Source: Betaproteobacteria bacterium
GTDB taxonomy: Bacteria; Pseudomonadota; Gammaproteobacteria; Burkholderiales; Burkholderiaceae_C
Direction: 5' to 3'
Assembly: GCA_009923345.1 (NCBI GenBank)
Contig: RFTR01000014.1
Location: forward strand, 1-19,673
DNA length: 19,673 bases
This document shows, piece by piece, positions 7,527 to 15,322 of the stretch. Numbering within the stretch: the stretch's first letter is position 1; each line of letters opens with the position of its first letter. Below the pieces are notes generated by a model that searched no databases, was not told where the DNA came from, and saw only the letters and a list, made by a program, of their open reading frames with translations. The position numbers and the translations under genes are program-made.

Positions 7527-8600
7527 ATGGCTAGCGTCACGATTGCATCGGTTAAAAAGAATTTTGGTGAAGTTCCTATTCTTCACGGCGTAGACATTGA
7601 TATCCAAGACGGTTCGTTCACAGTATTGGTTGGCCCATCCGGTTGTGGCAAGTCAACGCTTTTACGCATGATCGCGGGCTTAGAGCAAATTAGCGCCGGT
7701 GAAATTCGCATTGGCGATAGGCGTGTCAATGATTTGCCCCCCAAAGAGCGCGATATCGCTATGGTGTTTCAAAACTATGCGTTGTATCCCCACATGACAG
7801 TGCGCGAGAACATGGCTTTCTCTCTTGAGTTAGCCAAAGAAACCAAAACCAATATTGACGCAAAAGTAAACCGCGCCGCAGAAATTTTGGCGCTCGACCC
7901 CCTGCTTGAACGTTACCCAAGACAACTGTCTGGCGGACAACGCCAACGTGTTGCGATGGGCCGCGCGATTGTGCGCAACCCACAGGTGTTTTTGTTTGAC
8001 GAACCGCTCTCCAATCTTGATGCAAAATTGCGAGTGGCCATGCGCAGCGAGATCAAAGAACTGCACCAACGCTTGAAAACCACGTCGATTTATGTCACCC
8101 ATGACCAAATCGAAGCAATGACAATGGGCGACAAAATTGTCGTGATGCGCGATGGCCGTATCGAGCAAGCAGGCTCTCCCCTAGATTTGTACGACATGCC
8201 TGCCAACCAATTTGTCGCTGGGTTTATCGGATCACCTGCTATGAATTTCTTGCCATGCACCGTGCGTCGCAGCGGCGGCACTTCGCGTATCGAGTTGTCG
8301 GATGGAACACTGATGGATGCGCCCCATGGATCCGGTGGTACAGATGGGCAACCCGCAGTTTTTGGCACACGCCCCGAACACTTAACACTTGCCAACTCTG
8401 GCGGTATCGCCGCTCGGGTCGTGGTGATGGAACCCACGGGCATGGACACCTTTGTAGCGTGTCGCCACGGTTCTACTGAGTTATCGGCTGTTTTCAGAGA
8501 GCGCCATGATTTCGCTGTCGACAGCACGATTCATTTGATACCCGATCTCACCCGCGCACATTTGTTTGATTCCCAAACAGGTGTCCGTCTCGCGGCCTAA
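7527..8600 (+). CDS. CUT1-type carbohydrate ABC importer ATPase (UgpC/MalK/MsmX-like)
   Basis: The 357-residue ATP-binding subunit powers the importer encoded downstream from the cytoplasmic face. Motifs are complete: Walker A 'GPSGCGKST' (36-44), Q-loop Q82 in 'VFQNYALYPHM', signature 'LSGGQRQRVAMGRA' (134-147), Walker B 'VFLFDEPLSNLDA' (154-166) and switch His192 in 'YVTHD'. A C-terminal extension from about residue 235 ('FIGSPAMNFLPCTV', 'GTRPEHL') is the TOBE/regulatory region typical of sugar and glycerol-3-phosphate importers. An in-frame GTG at 7485 would add 14 residues inside the leader hairpin; ATG 7527 with AGGAAA 8 bases upstream is the better start. The gene order ATPase, binding protein, permease, permease makes one operon. 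The substrate is probably a sugar, polyol or glycerol-phosphate compound, not further resolvable. Confidence 0.93.
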   Translation: MASVTIASVKKNFGEVPILHGVDIDIQDGSFTVLVGPSGCGKSTLLRMIAGLEQISAGEIRIGDRRVNDLPPKERDIAMVFQNYALYPHMTVRENMAFSLELAKETKTNIDAKVNRAAEILALDPLLERYPRQLSGGQRQRVAMGRAIVRNPQVFLFDEPLSNLDAKLRVAMRSEIKELHQRLKTTSIYVTHDQIEAMTMGDKIVVMRDGRIEQAGSPLDLYDMPANQFVAGFIGSPAMNFLPCTVRRSGGTSRIELSDGTLMDAPHGSGGTDGQPAVFGTRPEHLTLANSGGIAARVVVMEPTGMDTFVACRHGSTELSAVFRERHDFAVDSTIHLIPDLTRAHLFDSQTGVRLAA

Positions 8601-8649
8601 TTTTTTTCCCGTTGTCAGTTCGTTTTAATTTATCCAAAGGAGACTATTC

Positions 8650-9970
8650 ATGACTAAATTCAATCGACGGAATTTTCTAGGAAGCACTGCTACGGTGGCA
8701 GCTGCGTCCTCAACCCTTGGCGCTGGTGCTTTGAGTTTCGCCCCTGCGGCCCAAGCGCAGACGATGAATTTCAAGCCTGAGAAAGGCGCGAAGTTACGCG
8801 TTTTACGTTGGAGTCGTTTTGTACAAGGCGATATCGACGCCTATATGGCAAACGTGAAGAAATTCACCGAAGCTACAGGCATTGAAGTGCGCGTAGACAA
8901 CGAAGGCTGGGAAGATGTCCGACCCAAAGCTGCTGTTGCTGCCAATACTGGTGCAGGTCCAGACATTATTTTGTCGACTAACGACGATGCCAACTTGTAT
9001 CCAGAAAAATTACTCGACGTCACAGACTTGTGCGAGTACTTAGGTAAAAAATACGGTGGCTTCTACCCAGCTGCCCAAACTTACCTCAAGCCCGATGGCA
9101 AAAAATGGATTGGCGTGCCTTTAGGTGCCGCCGGTGCGATGATGGTTTATCGCCAAAGCATGTTGAAAGCAGCAGGTTTCGAAAGACACCGATGGCTTTA
9201 TGCGCATGGCCAAAGCCCTCAAAGAAAAAGGCACACCTGTAGGTTTCGCGCTCGGCAATGCTACAGGCGATGGCCTGTGGTGTAACTGGTTGATGTGGGC
9301 ATTCGGTGGCAAATTAGTCGATAAAGATAACAAGGTGGTGATCGACAGTCCAGAAACCATTAAGGCTTTGGAATACGCCAAAGAGCTCTACAACTACATG
9401 ATCCCAGGTACCTTGTCGTGGCTCGACCCCAACAACAACAAAGCATTCTTGGATGGCCAAATCAGTGTCACCAACAACGGCATCTCTATTTACTACGCTA
9501 CCAAAACTTCACCAGACCCTAAAGTGCGTGAACTAAATTCAGATGTCTTCCACGCCAACTATCCTATCGGCCCTGTCGGTGTGGCAACTGAATCGCATTT
9601 GTTCTTCAACCAAATGATCATGAAGTACACCAAGTACCCACAAGCAGCAAAAGAATTCTTGCGCTTCATGATGGAAAAAGAGCAATTTGATCCTTGGCTC
9701 ACCGCTGCTGGTGGTTACATCGCCCAGCCTTTGGCAGCTTATGAGAAGACTGCTATTTGGACGTCTGATCCTAAGCACACACCTTATCGTGATTGCGTCA
9801 AAAACATGCGCCCTGCTGGCTACGCTGGCAAACTTGGCTATGCCTCAGCCGGCGCTGGCGCCGACTTCATCGTTGTCAACATGGTGGCCGAAGCTGCTAG
9901 CGGCTCCAAGACTCCGAAAGAAGCCGCAGAGCGCGCACAAAAACGTGCTGAGCGTTATTACAAAGTCTAA
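8650..9970 (+). pseudogene. Sugar/polyol ABC importer binding protein, Tat-exported, frameshift near 9182
   Basis: The N-terminal frame (8650-9183, 178 codons) starts with a twin-arginine signal 'NRRNFLG', a hydrophobic stretch and an 'AQA' cleavage site, then a CUT1 family 1 solute-binding domain ('KLRVLRWSRFVQGDIDAYM', 'GPDIILSTNDD', 'MVYRQSMLKAAGFE'). The continuation is one base out of register, from about 9182 to 9970, through 'DTDGFMRMAKALKEKG', 'GFALGNATGDGLW', 'WAFGGKLVD' and 'AAERAQKRAERYYKV'. The two parts sum to about 440 residues, the usual family length. Removing one A from the GAAAGAC run at 9181-9187 joins the frames cleanly as 'GFEDTDGF'; loss of a few codons plus two bases would also do so. 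A strong AAAGGAGA ribosome binding site precedes the ATG. As written, the first frame ends at 9285 and the product would be non-functional. A one-base homopolymer error in the consensus is a serious alternative. Confidence 0.85.
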
Positions 9971-9997
9971 AGACGATTCCTGAAACCCACTGCCCCT

Positions 9998-10912
9998 ATG
10001 ACGACACCCCTAATCGAGAGACTTCAGAACAGCCGCAATGTGCTGGGCTTGATCTTTATGCTTCCAGCCGCGGTGCTGTTGCTGCTGTTTCTGACGTACC
10101 CCTTGGGTTTGGGTGTTTGGCTCGGATTCACCGATGCCAAAGTGGGGCGGCCTGGTGAATGGATTGGTCTTGAAAACTATATCTTTCTAGCGGGTGACAG
10201 CGTCACCCAGCTAGCGCTTTTCAACACCTTGTTCTACACCACGATAGCGAGTGCTGCTAAGTTTTTCTTAGGGCTCTGGTTGGCCTTGTTATTGAATAAA
10301 AATATCCGTTTCAAATCATTTTTCAGAGCAGTGATTTTGCTGCCCTACATCGTTCCCACCGCTTTGTCTGCCATTGCGTTTTGGTGGATTTTTGACTCGC
10401 AGTTCTCCATCATCAGTTGGGGCTTGGTCAAGATGGGATTGATCGATACCTACATCGATTTCTTGGGTGAGCCTTGGAATGCAAGGTTTTCTACGATCGT
10501 AGCCAACGTATGGCGCGGCGTGCCCTTTGTCGCGATTACTTTGTTAGCCGGTTTGCAAACCATATCGCCTTCGTATTACGAAGCCTCTGCGATTGATGGC
10601 GCCACACCTTGGCAACAGTTCTACCACGTGACATTGCCATTGCTCACGCCCATCATTGCGGTGGTCATGACCTTCTCGGTGCTGTTCACTTTTACCGACT
10701 TCCAACTTATTTATGTCATCACACGCGGCGGGCCTTTGAACGCCACACATTTGATGGCGACCTTGTCTTTCCAGCGCGCCATCTCCGGCGGTGCGCTCGG
10801 AGAAGGTGCGGCGATCTCGATTGCGATGGTGCCGTTCTTGCTCGCAGCCATCATGTTTAGCTACTTCGGCCTCCAAAGACGCGCATGGCAACAAGGAGGT
10901 GATGACAAATGA
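9998..10912 (+). CDS. CUT1 sugar ABC importer permease, first (UgpA/MalF-like)
   Basis: This 304-residue inner-membrane subunit has six predicted helices beginning at 'VLGLIFMLPAAVLLLLFLTYPLGLGVWLG'. The ATPase-docking EAA loop is clear as 'YYEASAIDGATPWQQFYHVTLPLLTPII' near residues 191-218, and the family ending '...FSYFGLQRRAW' is present. It forms the translocation channel with the second permease. It starts 27 bases after the binding-protein gene and overlaps the second permease by 4 bases (ATGA). Its own ribosome binding site is poor. No lesion is seen, so the importer lacks only an intact binding protein. Confidence 0.92.
   Translation: MTTPLIERLQNSRNVLGLIFMLPAAVLLLLFLTYPLGLGVWLGFTDAKVGRPGEWIGLENYIFLAGDSVTQLALFNTLFYTTIASAAKFFLGLWLALLLNKNIRFKSFFRAVILLPYIVPTALSAIAFWWIFDSQFSIISWGLVKMGLIDTYIDFLGEPWNARFSTIVANVWRGVPFVAITLLAGLQTISPSYYEASAIDGATPWQQFYHVTLPLLTPIIAVVMTFSVLFTFTDFQLIYVITRGGPLNATHLMATLSFQRAISGGALGEGAAISIAMVPFLLAAIMFSYFGLQRRAWQQGGDDK
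10893..10903 (+). promoter_or_regulatory. Full-length Shine-Dalgarno for the second permease
   Basis: AAGGAGGTGAT matches the whole anti-Shine-Dalgarno at the 16S rRNA 3' end (complement ATCACCTCCTT) and lies 5 bases before the ATG at 10909, inside the end of the first permease gene. The other genes of this operon have shorter matches, so this site probably sets permease stoichiometry. Confidence 0.7.
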
Positions 10913-11781
10913 GCCAAGACCAAAGCGATACCGTGGGCATGTCCTATTTGGACAGCCGTTCACGCCAATTCTTCACCACTTACTTGCCGCTCTTGGCATT
11001 CTTGTTCGTACTGCTGTTTCCTTTTTATTGGATGGGCGTCACCACATTCAAGCCCGACAACGAATTGCTGTCGCGCGATGGAAATCCTTTTTGGATCATT
11101 TCACCAACATTGGCACATATCGAAAAATTACTTTTCAAAACAGAGTACCCACAGTGGATGTGGAACACCGTCTTGGTCTCGGTCACTGCCACTTTCTTTT
11201 CTCTACTCGCCTCTGTTTTCGCTGCCTATGCGATTGAACGCTTACGGTTTTCGGGCGCAAAAAATGTAGGCCTCGGTATTTTCTTGGCTTACTTGGTGCC
11301 GCCCTCTATTTTGTTTATTCCTCTAGCCTCTGTCGTGTTTCAAATGGGATTGTTTGACACCCGATTGGCGCTCATCCTCACCTACCCCACTTTCTTGATT
11401 CCGTTTTGCACGTGGTTGCTGATGGGCTACTTCCGCTCCATTCCTATGGAGTTAGAAGAATGCGCTTTGATTGATGGCGCCAACCGTTGGGAAATCTTGG
11501 TCAAGATCATCTTGCCTCTGGCTGTGCCTGGCTTGATTTCTGCAGGCATCTTTGCTTTCACCCTATCGTGGAACGAATTTATTTACGCCCTCACGTTTGT
11601 GTCATCGAGTGAAATGAAAACTCTGCCAGTCGGCGTGGTCACTGAATTGGTTGAAGGTGATGTCTACCACTGGGGCGCGCTGATGGCTGGCGCCCTCTTC
11701 GGTTCATTACCTGTGGCCGTGATCTACTCGTTCTTTGTTGAGTACTACGTCTCCGGCATGACCGGATCGGTCAAAGAATAA
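10909..11781 (+). CDS. CUT1 sugar ABC importer permease, second (UgpE/MalG-like)
   Basis: The 290-residue protein is the partner channel subunit, with six predicted helices (first 'TTYLPLLAFLFVLLFPFYWMG'). The EAA loop reads 'MELEECALIDGANRWEILVKIILPLAVPGLI' near residues 180-210. Typical MalG-group features are the post-helix 1 'TTFKPDNELL' and the C-terminal 'YYVSGMTGSVKE'. It overlaps the first permease by 4 bases and has an unusually strong ribosome binding site. Its TAA stop directly abuts the stop of the convergent dehydrogenase gene at 11782, leaving no intergenic base and no separate terminator. Confidence 0.93.
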   Translation: MSQDQSDTVGMSYLDSRSRQFFTTYLPLLAFLFVLLFPFYWMGVTTFKPDNELLSRDGNPFWIISPTLAHIEKLLFKTEYPQWMWNTVLVSVTATFFSLLASVFAAYAIERLRFSGAKNVGLGIFLAYLVPPSILFIPLASVVFQMGLFDTRLALILTYPTFLIPFCTWLLMGYFRSIPMELEECALIDGANRWEILVKIILPLAVPGLISAGIFAFTLSWNEFIYALTFVSSSEMKTLPVGVVTELVEGDVYHWGALMAGALFGSLPVAVIYSFFVEYYVSGMTGSVKE

Positions 11782-12663
11782 TCAGGCTTTTTTCAGCCAG
11801 CGTACCAAGTGTTCGGCAGCGTCTGCATCGCCTAAACCCGATTTAGCGGATGCTTCAAAGTTCGCCATCGCAAGCTCAGTTAATGGGAGTTTTCTATCCA
11901 AGGTTTGTGCATGGGTGCGCATGGCATTCAAATCTTTGATCACCGTGTTGAGGGTGACATTGACCGTATCAGACTTGCCATCGATCAAAGATTGCGCAAT
12001 AAATGCGCCACGGTTTTTCAACAAATTCGGGCCGCCTGAGGTCTCTGAAAAAATATCAACCACGCGTTTGGGATCCAGACCCAAAGGTTGAATGAGCGAC
12101 AAAGCTTCAGCAAAGGTGTGCCAATACACCAGCAAAGGCAAGTTGATGGCCAACTTCATCATGGAGCCCGCACCATGGTTGCCCACATGCTCGACTCGCT
12201 TACACATTTGCTCCAGAAGGGGTTTAGCTATGGCTAAGTCTTCTGCACTGCCCCCAACAAAACCGATCAACTTACCTTCTTTTGCAGGACCGATGCTGCC
12301 ACCTACAGGGCACTCTAAATACTTCACGCCTACTTTCGCAGCCTTCTCTGCCATCACCGCTTGTTTGTCAGGCGAGACCGTGCTCATTTCAATGATGAGT
12401 TTGCCGGTTGCAGGCGCTGATAAAAGTCCATGCGCAGAGAAATACACGTCATCAAGCGCTTGTTCGTTGGTCAACAAACAAATCACTATGTCCGATTGTT
12501 GAATCAAGTCTCTTGCCGTCTGGCACCAAGTGGCGCCTAAGGCAATCGCAGCTTGGGCCTTGGCCTCGGTTCTGTTCCATACCAACAAGTCGTGCCCGAC
12601 AGACTTCAATCGCGCTGCAATCGCAGTGCCCATTTTTCCGGTTCCAGCAATACCAATCTTCAT
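11782..12663 (-). CDS. Beta-hydroxyacid dehydrogenase, 3-hydroxyisobutyrate dehydrogenase-like
   Basis: This 293-residue cytoplasmic enzyme is a beta-HAD family member (6-phosphogluconate dehydrogenase NAD-binding domain plus an all-helical C-terminal domain) that oxidises a 3-hydroxyacid with NAD(P). The Rossmann fingerprint 'GTGKMG' is at residues 7-12. The 'EMSTVSP' (92-98) and 'CPVGGSIGPAKEGKL' (118-132) segments correspond to cofactor- and substrate-binding signatures. The catalytic Lys is K170 in 'GAGSMMKLAINL', with N174 one helical turn on. Candidate substrates are 3-hydroxyisobutyrate, tartronate semialdehyde or related acids. It starts 7 bases after the second Bug gene, and its GGAG ribosome binding site lies inside that gene's last codons, so the two are coupled. 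Confidence 0.9.
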   Translation of the reverse strand: MKIGIAGTGKMGTAIAARLKSVGHDLLVWNRTEAKAQAAIALGATWCQTARDLIQQSDIVICLLTNEQALDDVYFSAHGLLSAPATGKLIIEMSTVSPDKQAVMAEKAAKVGVKYLECPVGGSIGPAKEGKLIGFVGGSAEDLAIAKPLLEQMCKRVEHVGNHGAGSMMKLAINLPLLVYWHTFAEALSLIQPLGLDPKRVVDIFSETSGGPNLLKNRGAFIAQSLIDGKSDTVNVTLNTVIKDLNAMRTHAQTLDRKLPLTELAMANFEASAKSGLGDADAAEHLVRWLKKA

Positions 12664-12670
12664 AGTTTTC

Positions 12671-13666
12671 TCACTCCAGTTTCATGTCACGGATCACGGC
12701 ACGGAACTGGTCCATTTGCCGCTTCAAAATTGCGTCTTGTTCTGCTGGTGTCGAACCAACACCTTCAGCGCCTAAATCAGCAAGGCGTTTGGCCACATCG
12801 GGGTGTCGGACCGCTGCAATGATCTCGCGGTTCAAGCGGTCGATGATGTCCTTAGGCGTTTTCGCTGGAGCGAACACACCGTTCCACCCTTCCAACTCCA
12901 AGCCTGGAAAGCCTAACTCTTTAACGGTGGGCACATCAGGCAAACCTGCGATACGTTTGGTAGCGGTTGTAGCTAATGCACGCAAGGTACCTGCTTTGAT
13001 TTCAGCCAAAGACGAAGAAAGTTGATCACCGCCGACTTGAATGCGACCCGCGAGCAACTCTTGCTTCAATGGTGCTGCACCTTTATAGGGCACGTGTTCC
13101 ATTTCAATTTTGGCGTCACGTTTGTAAGACTCACCCAAAACGTGCATGGCCGAACCAGGCCCCGTAGAGCCGTAGTTGTATTGCAAACTTTTATTGGTCC
13201 TGAGTAGATTGGCTAATTCGCGAAGGTCTTTAGCGGGGACGCTAGGGTTAGCAGTCCAGACAAAGGGGACGAAGACCGCGATAGATACGCCGGCGAAATC
13301 TGTGTCAACATTGAAAGGCGAACGGTTGTTCAAGGCCTGCGCTACGGAAGACAAAGGGAACGTGAGGTTATGCATCAAGATGGTGTAACCATCAGGCGGG
13401 GCTTTCGCAACTACGTCCGCACCTATTGCGCCACCGGCTCCACCGCGGTTATCGACCAACACGGGTTGGCCCATAGATTCGCTCATACGCTGGGCCAAGA
13501 TACGCGCCACGATGTCGGTGGTTCCGCCTGCGGGAAAAGGCACAACCATTTTGATGGGCTTCGATGGATAGGCCTGTGCAAGGGCCAAACTTGGCATAGC
13601 GGCCACGCACAACGCACCGACCAAAACAGCCAATAAGCGCTGCATGGTTTTTCTTTTGAAATGCAT
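12671..13666 (-). CDS. Orphan Bug/TctC-family periplasmic receptor (with beta-HAD)
   Basis: This 331-residue Bug receptor has a Sec signal peptide (basic 'MHFKRKTMQR', hydrophobic core, cleavage after 'LALA') followed by the canonical 'YPSKPIKMVVPFPAGGTTDIVARIL'-type opening. Also visible are 'DNRGGAGGAIGADVVAKAPPDGYT', 'HVPYKGAAPLKQELLAGRIQV' and 'PDVPTVKELGFPGLE'. ATG 13666 with an AGGAGA ribosome binding site is preferred over an upstream in-frame start that would lack a signal peptide. It heads a two-gene unit with the dehydrogenase and is divergent from the complete TTT operon, sharing a 189-base intergenic region. It may deliver a different ligand to the same TctAB; that is inference. 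Confidence 0.93.
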   Translation of the reverse strand: MHFKRKTMQRLLAVLVGALCVAAMPSLALAQAYPSKPIKMVVPFPAGGTTDIVARILAQRMSESMGQPVLVDNRGGAGGAIGADVVAKAPPDGYTILMHNLTFPLSSVAQALNNRSPFNVDTDFAGVSIAVFVPFVWTANPSVPAKDLRELANLLRTNKSLQYNYGSTGPGSAMHVLGESYKRDAKIEMEHVPYKGAAPLKQELLAGRIQVGGDQLSSSLAEIKAGTLRALATTATKRIAGLPDVPTVKELGFPGLELEGWNGVFAPAKTPKDIIDRLNREIIAAVRHPDVAKRLADLGAEGVGSTPAEQDAILKRQMDQFRAVIRDMKLE

Positions 13667-13855
13667 ATCTGTCTCCTTTGGAAATTTGGAAATCTGCACT
13701 TTTCCTCTGATTCACTATCGCACAGGGGCTTGTGCGGCTTTGGTCCCTTAAGCGACATTGGCGAGGCGGGGTTTGCCATAGACGGGGTAATCCCCACTGA
13801 CAAAGTGGGATGTAAATGCCATGATCACGCGCACTTTGTTAAGGAGACATTTACT

Positions 13856-14830
13856 ATGACACGTCGCGTATTTTCTAAATCTTTACTCGCCCTCTCACTA
13901 GGCTTAACCCTCGTAGGTTCTGCTGTTGCCCAGAGCTACCCATCTCGCCCCATCACCATGGTGGTTCCTTGGGGTGCTGGTGGTGGAACAGACGCGACCG
14001 CCCGTATCGTCGCAGCCTTGATGGAAAAGGAAATGGGCCAACCCGTCAACGTCGTGAATCGCACAGGTGGTAACGGTGTGGTGGGCCACTCTGCGATTGC
14101 GACAGCACCAGCTGACGGCTATACGATCGGTATGGTCACCGTAGAAATTTCAATGATGCACTGGGCTGGCTTGACAGAACTCAATCCCAAAGATTACACA
14201 CCGCTGGCTTTGATGAACATAGACCCTGCCGCTGTTACCGTGCGCGCAGACTCGCCTTATAAAACTGTCAACGACTTGTTAAACGCAGCCAAAGCCAACC
14301 CCGGGAAATTCAAAGCCTCTGGAACTGGCCAAGGCGGTATTTGGCATCTGGCACTTGCTGGCATGCTGAAAGATCAAAAAATGGATCTCAGTGCTACGCC
14401 TTGGGTGCCATCCAATGGTGCCGCACCTGCAATGAATGACTTAGCAGCTGGTGGCGTCGAATTTGTCACTTGCTCATTGCCTGAATCCCGCGCATTGATT
14501 GACGCTGGTAAAGCTCGACCGCTCGCTGTGATGGCCTCACAACCGTCTGGTTTGTATCCCAATGTGCCAACCCTGAAAGCTGCTACTGGTAGTAACTGGA
14601 CCATTGGTGCTTGGCGTGGTATCGCAGGTCCCAAAGGTTTGCCAGCCGATGTGCAAGCCAAATTGGGCACTGTGCTTAAGAAAATCTACGACAGCCAAGA
14701 CTACCAAGGCTTTATGCAACAGCGGGGCTTTGGTGTGGTCTATGCGGACGCAAAAGGCTTTGAGCAATTCATGGCTAAAGGTGACGCCGACATGGGTGTC
14801 GTCATGAAGTCTCTCGGATTAGCCAAATAA
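13856..14830 (+). CDS. tctC: TTT transporter periplasmic receptor (TctC/Bug) of the complete operon
   Basis: The 324-residue receptor is the first gene of the complete tripartite tricarboxylate transporter. A Sec signal peptide ending 'GSAVAQ' leads into 'YPSRPITMVVPWGAGGGTDATAR', with intact ligand-loop Gly residues and the ligand-contacting Asp. Next come 'NRTGGNGVVGHSAIATAPADGYT', 'GTGQGGIWHLALAGML' and 'YPNVPTLKAATGSNW'. ATG 13856 is chosen because AAGGAGAC lies 8 bases upstream and the signal peptide starts there; an earlier in-frame start would add 65 residues of non-coding character. TctB starts 6 bases downstream. Ligand unknown; 'tctC' is used as a family name, not as proof of citrate transport. 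Confidence 0.93.
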   Translation: MTRRVFSKSLLALSLGLTLVGSAVAQSYPSRPITMVVPWGAGGGTDATARIVAALMEKEMGQPVNVVNRTGGNGVVGHSAIATAPADGYTIGMVTVEISMMHWAGLTELNPKDYTPLALMNIDPAAVTVRADSPYKTVNDLLNAAKANPGKFKASGTGQGGIWHLALAGMLKDQKMDLSATPWVPSNGAAPAMNDLAAGGVEFVTCSLPESRALIDAGKARPLAVMASQPSGLYPNVPTLKAATGSNWTIGAWRGIAGPKGLPADVQAKLGTVLKKIYDSQDYQGFMQQRGFGVVYADAKGFEQFMAKGDADMGVVMKSLGLAK

Positions 14831-14836
14831 GCATTT

Positions 14837-15310
14837 ATGAAAATCAATGACACCCTGAGTGGCTTAGCGCTTTTAGCGCTATCGCTACTGATCCTCTACA
14901 CGGTGAGCAGTTATCCGGTAATCCCTGGCCAAAACATTGGCCCGGGCGCATTCCCTGGATTGCTCGCTAGTTTGCTGGCCCTGTGTTCTGTCCTTCTCAT
15001 CATCAAGGGACTCAAGGCCAAAAAGCATGAGGACTGGGTGGTCATTGGCGGCTGGGTGAAATCTTGGTTTCACCTGCGCAACTTTTTGGTGACGGTCGGG
15101 TGTTTGTTTTTCTATATCTACTTATCAGACTACTTGGGCTTCATCGTTTGTGGAACCCTGTTGTTGGCAGTCATGTTTGCTGCCTTAGAAGTTCGCCCCA
15201 AGGCTATTTTGCCAATCGCCTTTATCGTGACTATGGTGATCCACTTCATTTTTTATAAGGGACTTCGCGTCCCTCTGCCATGGGGTCTTTTGATGCCCAT
15301 TCAGTGGTAG
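14837..15310 (+). CDS. tctB: TTT transporter small membrane subunit TctB
   Basis: At 157 residues with four predicted helices ('LSGLALLALSLLILYTV', 'AFPGLLASLLALCSVLLII', 'FLVTVGCLFFYIYLSDYLGF', 'AFIVTMVIHFIFYKG'), this is a typical TctB (PF07331). The loop 'IGPGAFPGLLA' after helix 1 is the family hallmark. TctB stabilises or assists the TctA channel in the inner membrane. The gene sits 6 bases after the receptor and 12 bases before TctA, in the standard C-B-A order. Its own ribosome binding site is weak, so coupling to the receptor gene is likely. Confidence 0.92.
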   Translation: MKINDTLSGLALLALSLLILYTVSSYPVIPGQNIGPGAFPGLLASLLALCSVLLIIKGLKAKKHEDWVVIGGWVKSWFHLRNFLVTVGCLFFYIYLSDYLGFIVCGTLLLAVMFAALEVRPKAILPIAFIVTMVIHFIFYKGLRVPLPWGLLMPIQW

Positions 15311-15322
15311 CGAAAGAAAAAA

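Noticed and set aside
9175..9200. Programmed +1 ribosomal frameshift in the ABC binding protein
   Set aside because: There is no RF2-type CTTTGAC site, no internal Shine-Dalgarno at the right place and no slippery stop context, and solute-binding proteins are not known to use recoding. A mutation or consensus error is simpler.
13793..13809. Hairpin CCCACT-gacaa-AGTGGG between the divergent Bug genes, as an operator or terminator
   Set aside because: Only a 6-bp stem, no T run and no repeat partner; could easily be chance.
13661..13855. 65-codon N-terminal extension of the TctC receptor
   Set aside because: The ATG at 13856 has a strong ribosome binding site and begins a proper signal peptide; the extension would bury it and overlaps the divergent gene's start region.
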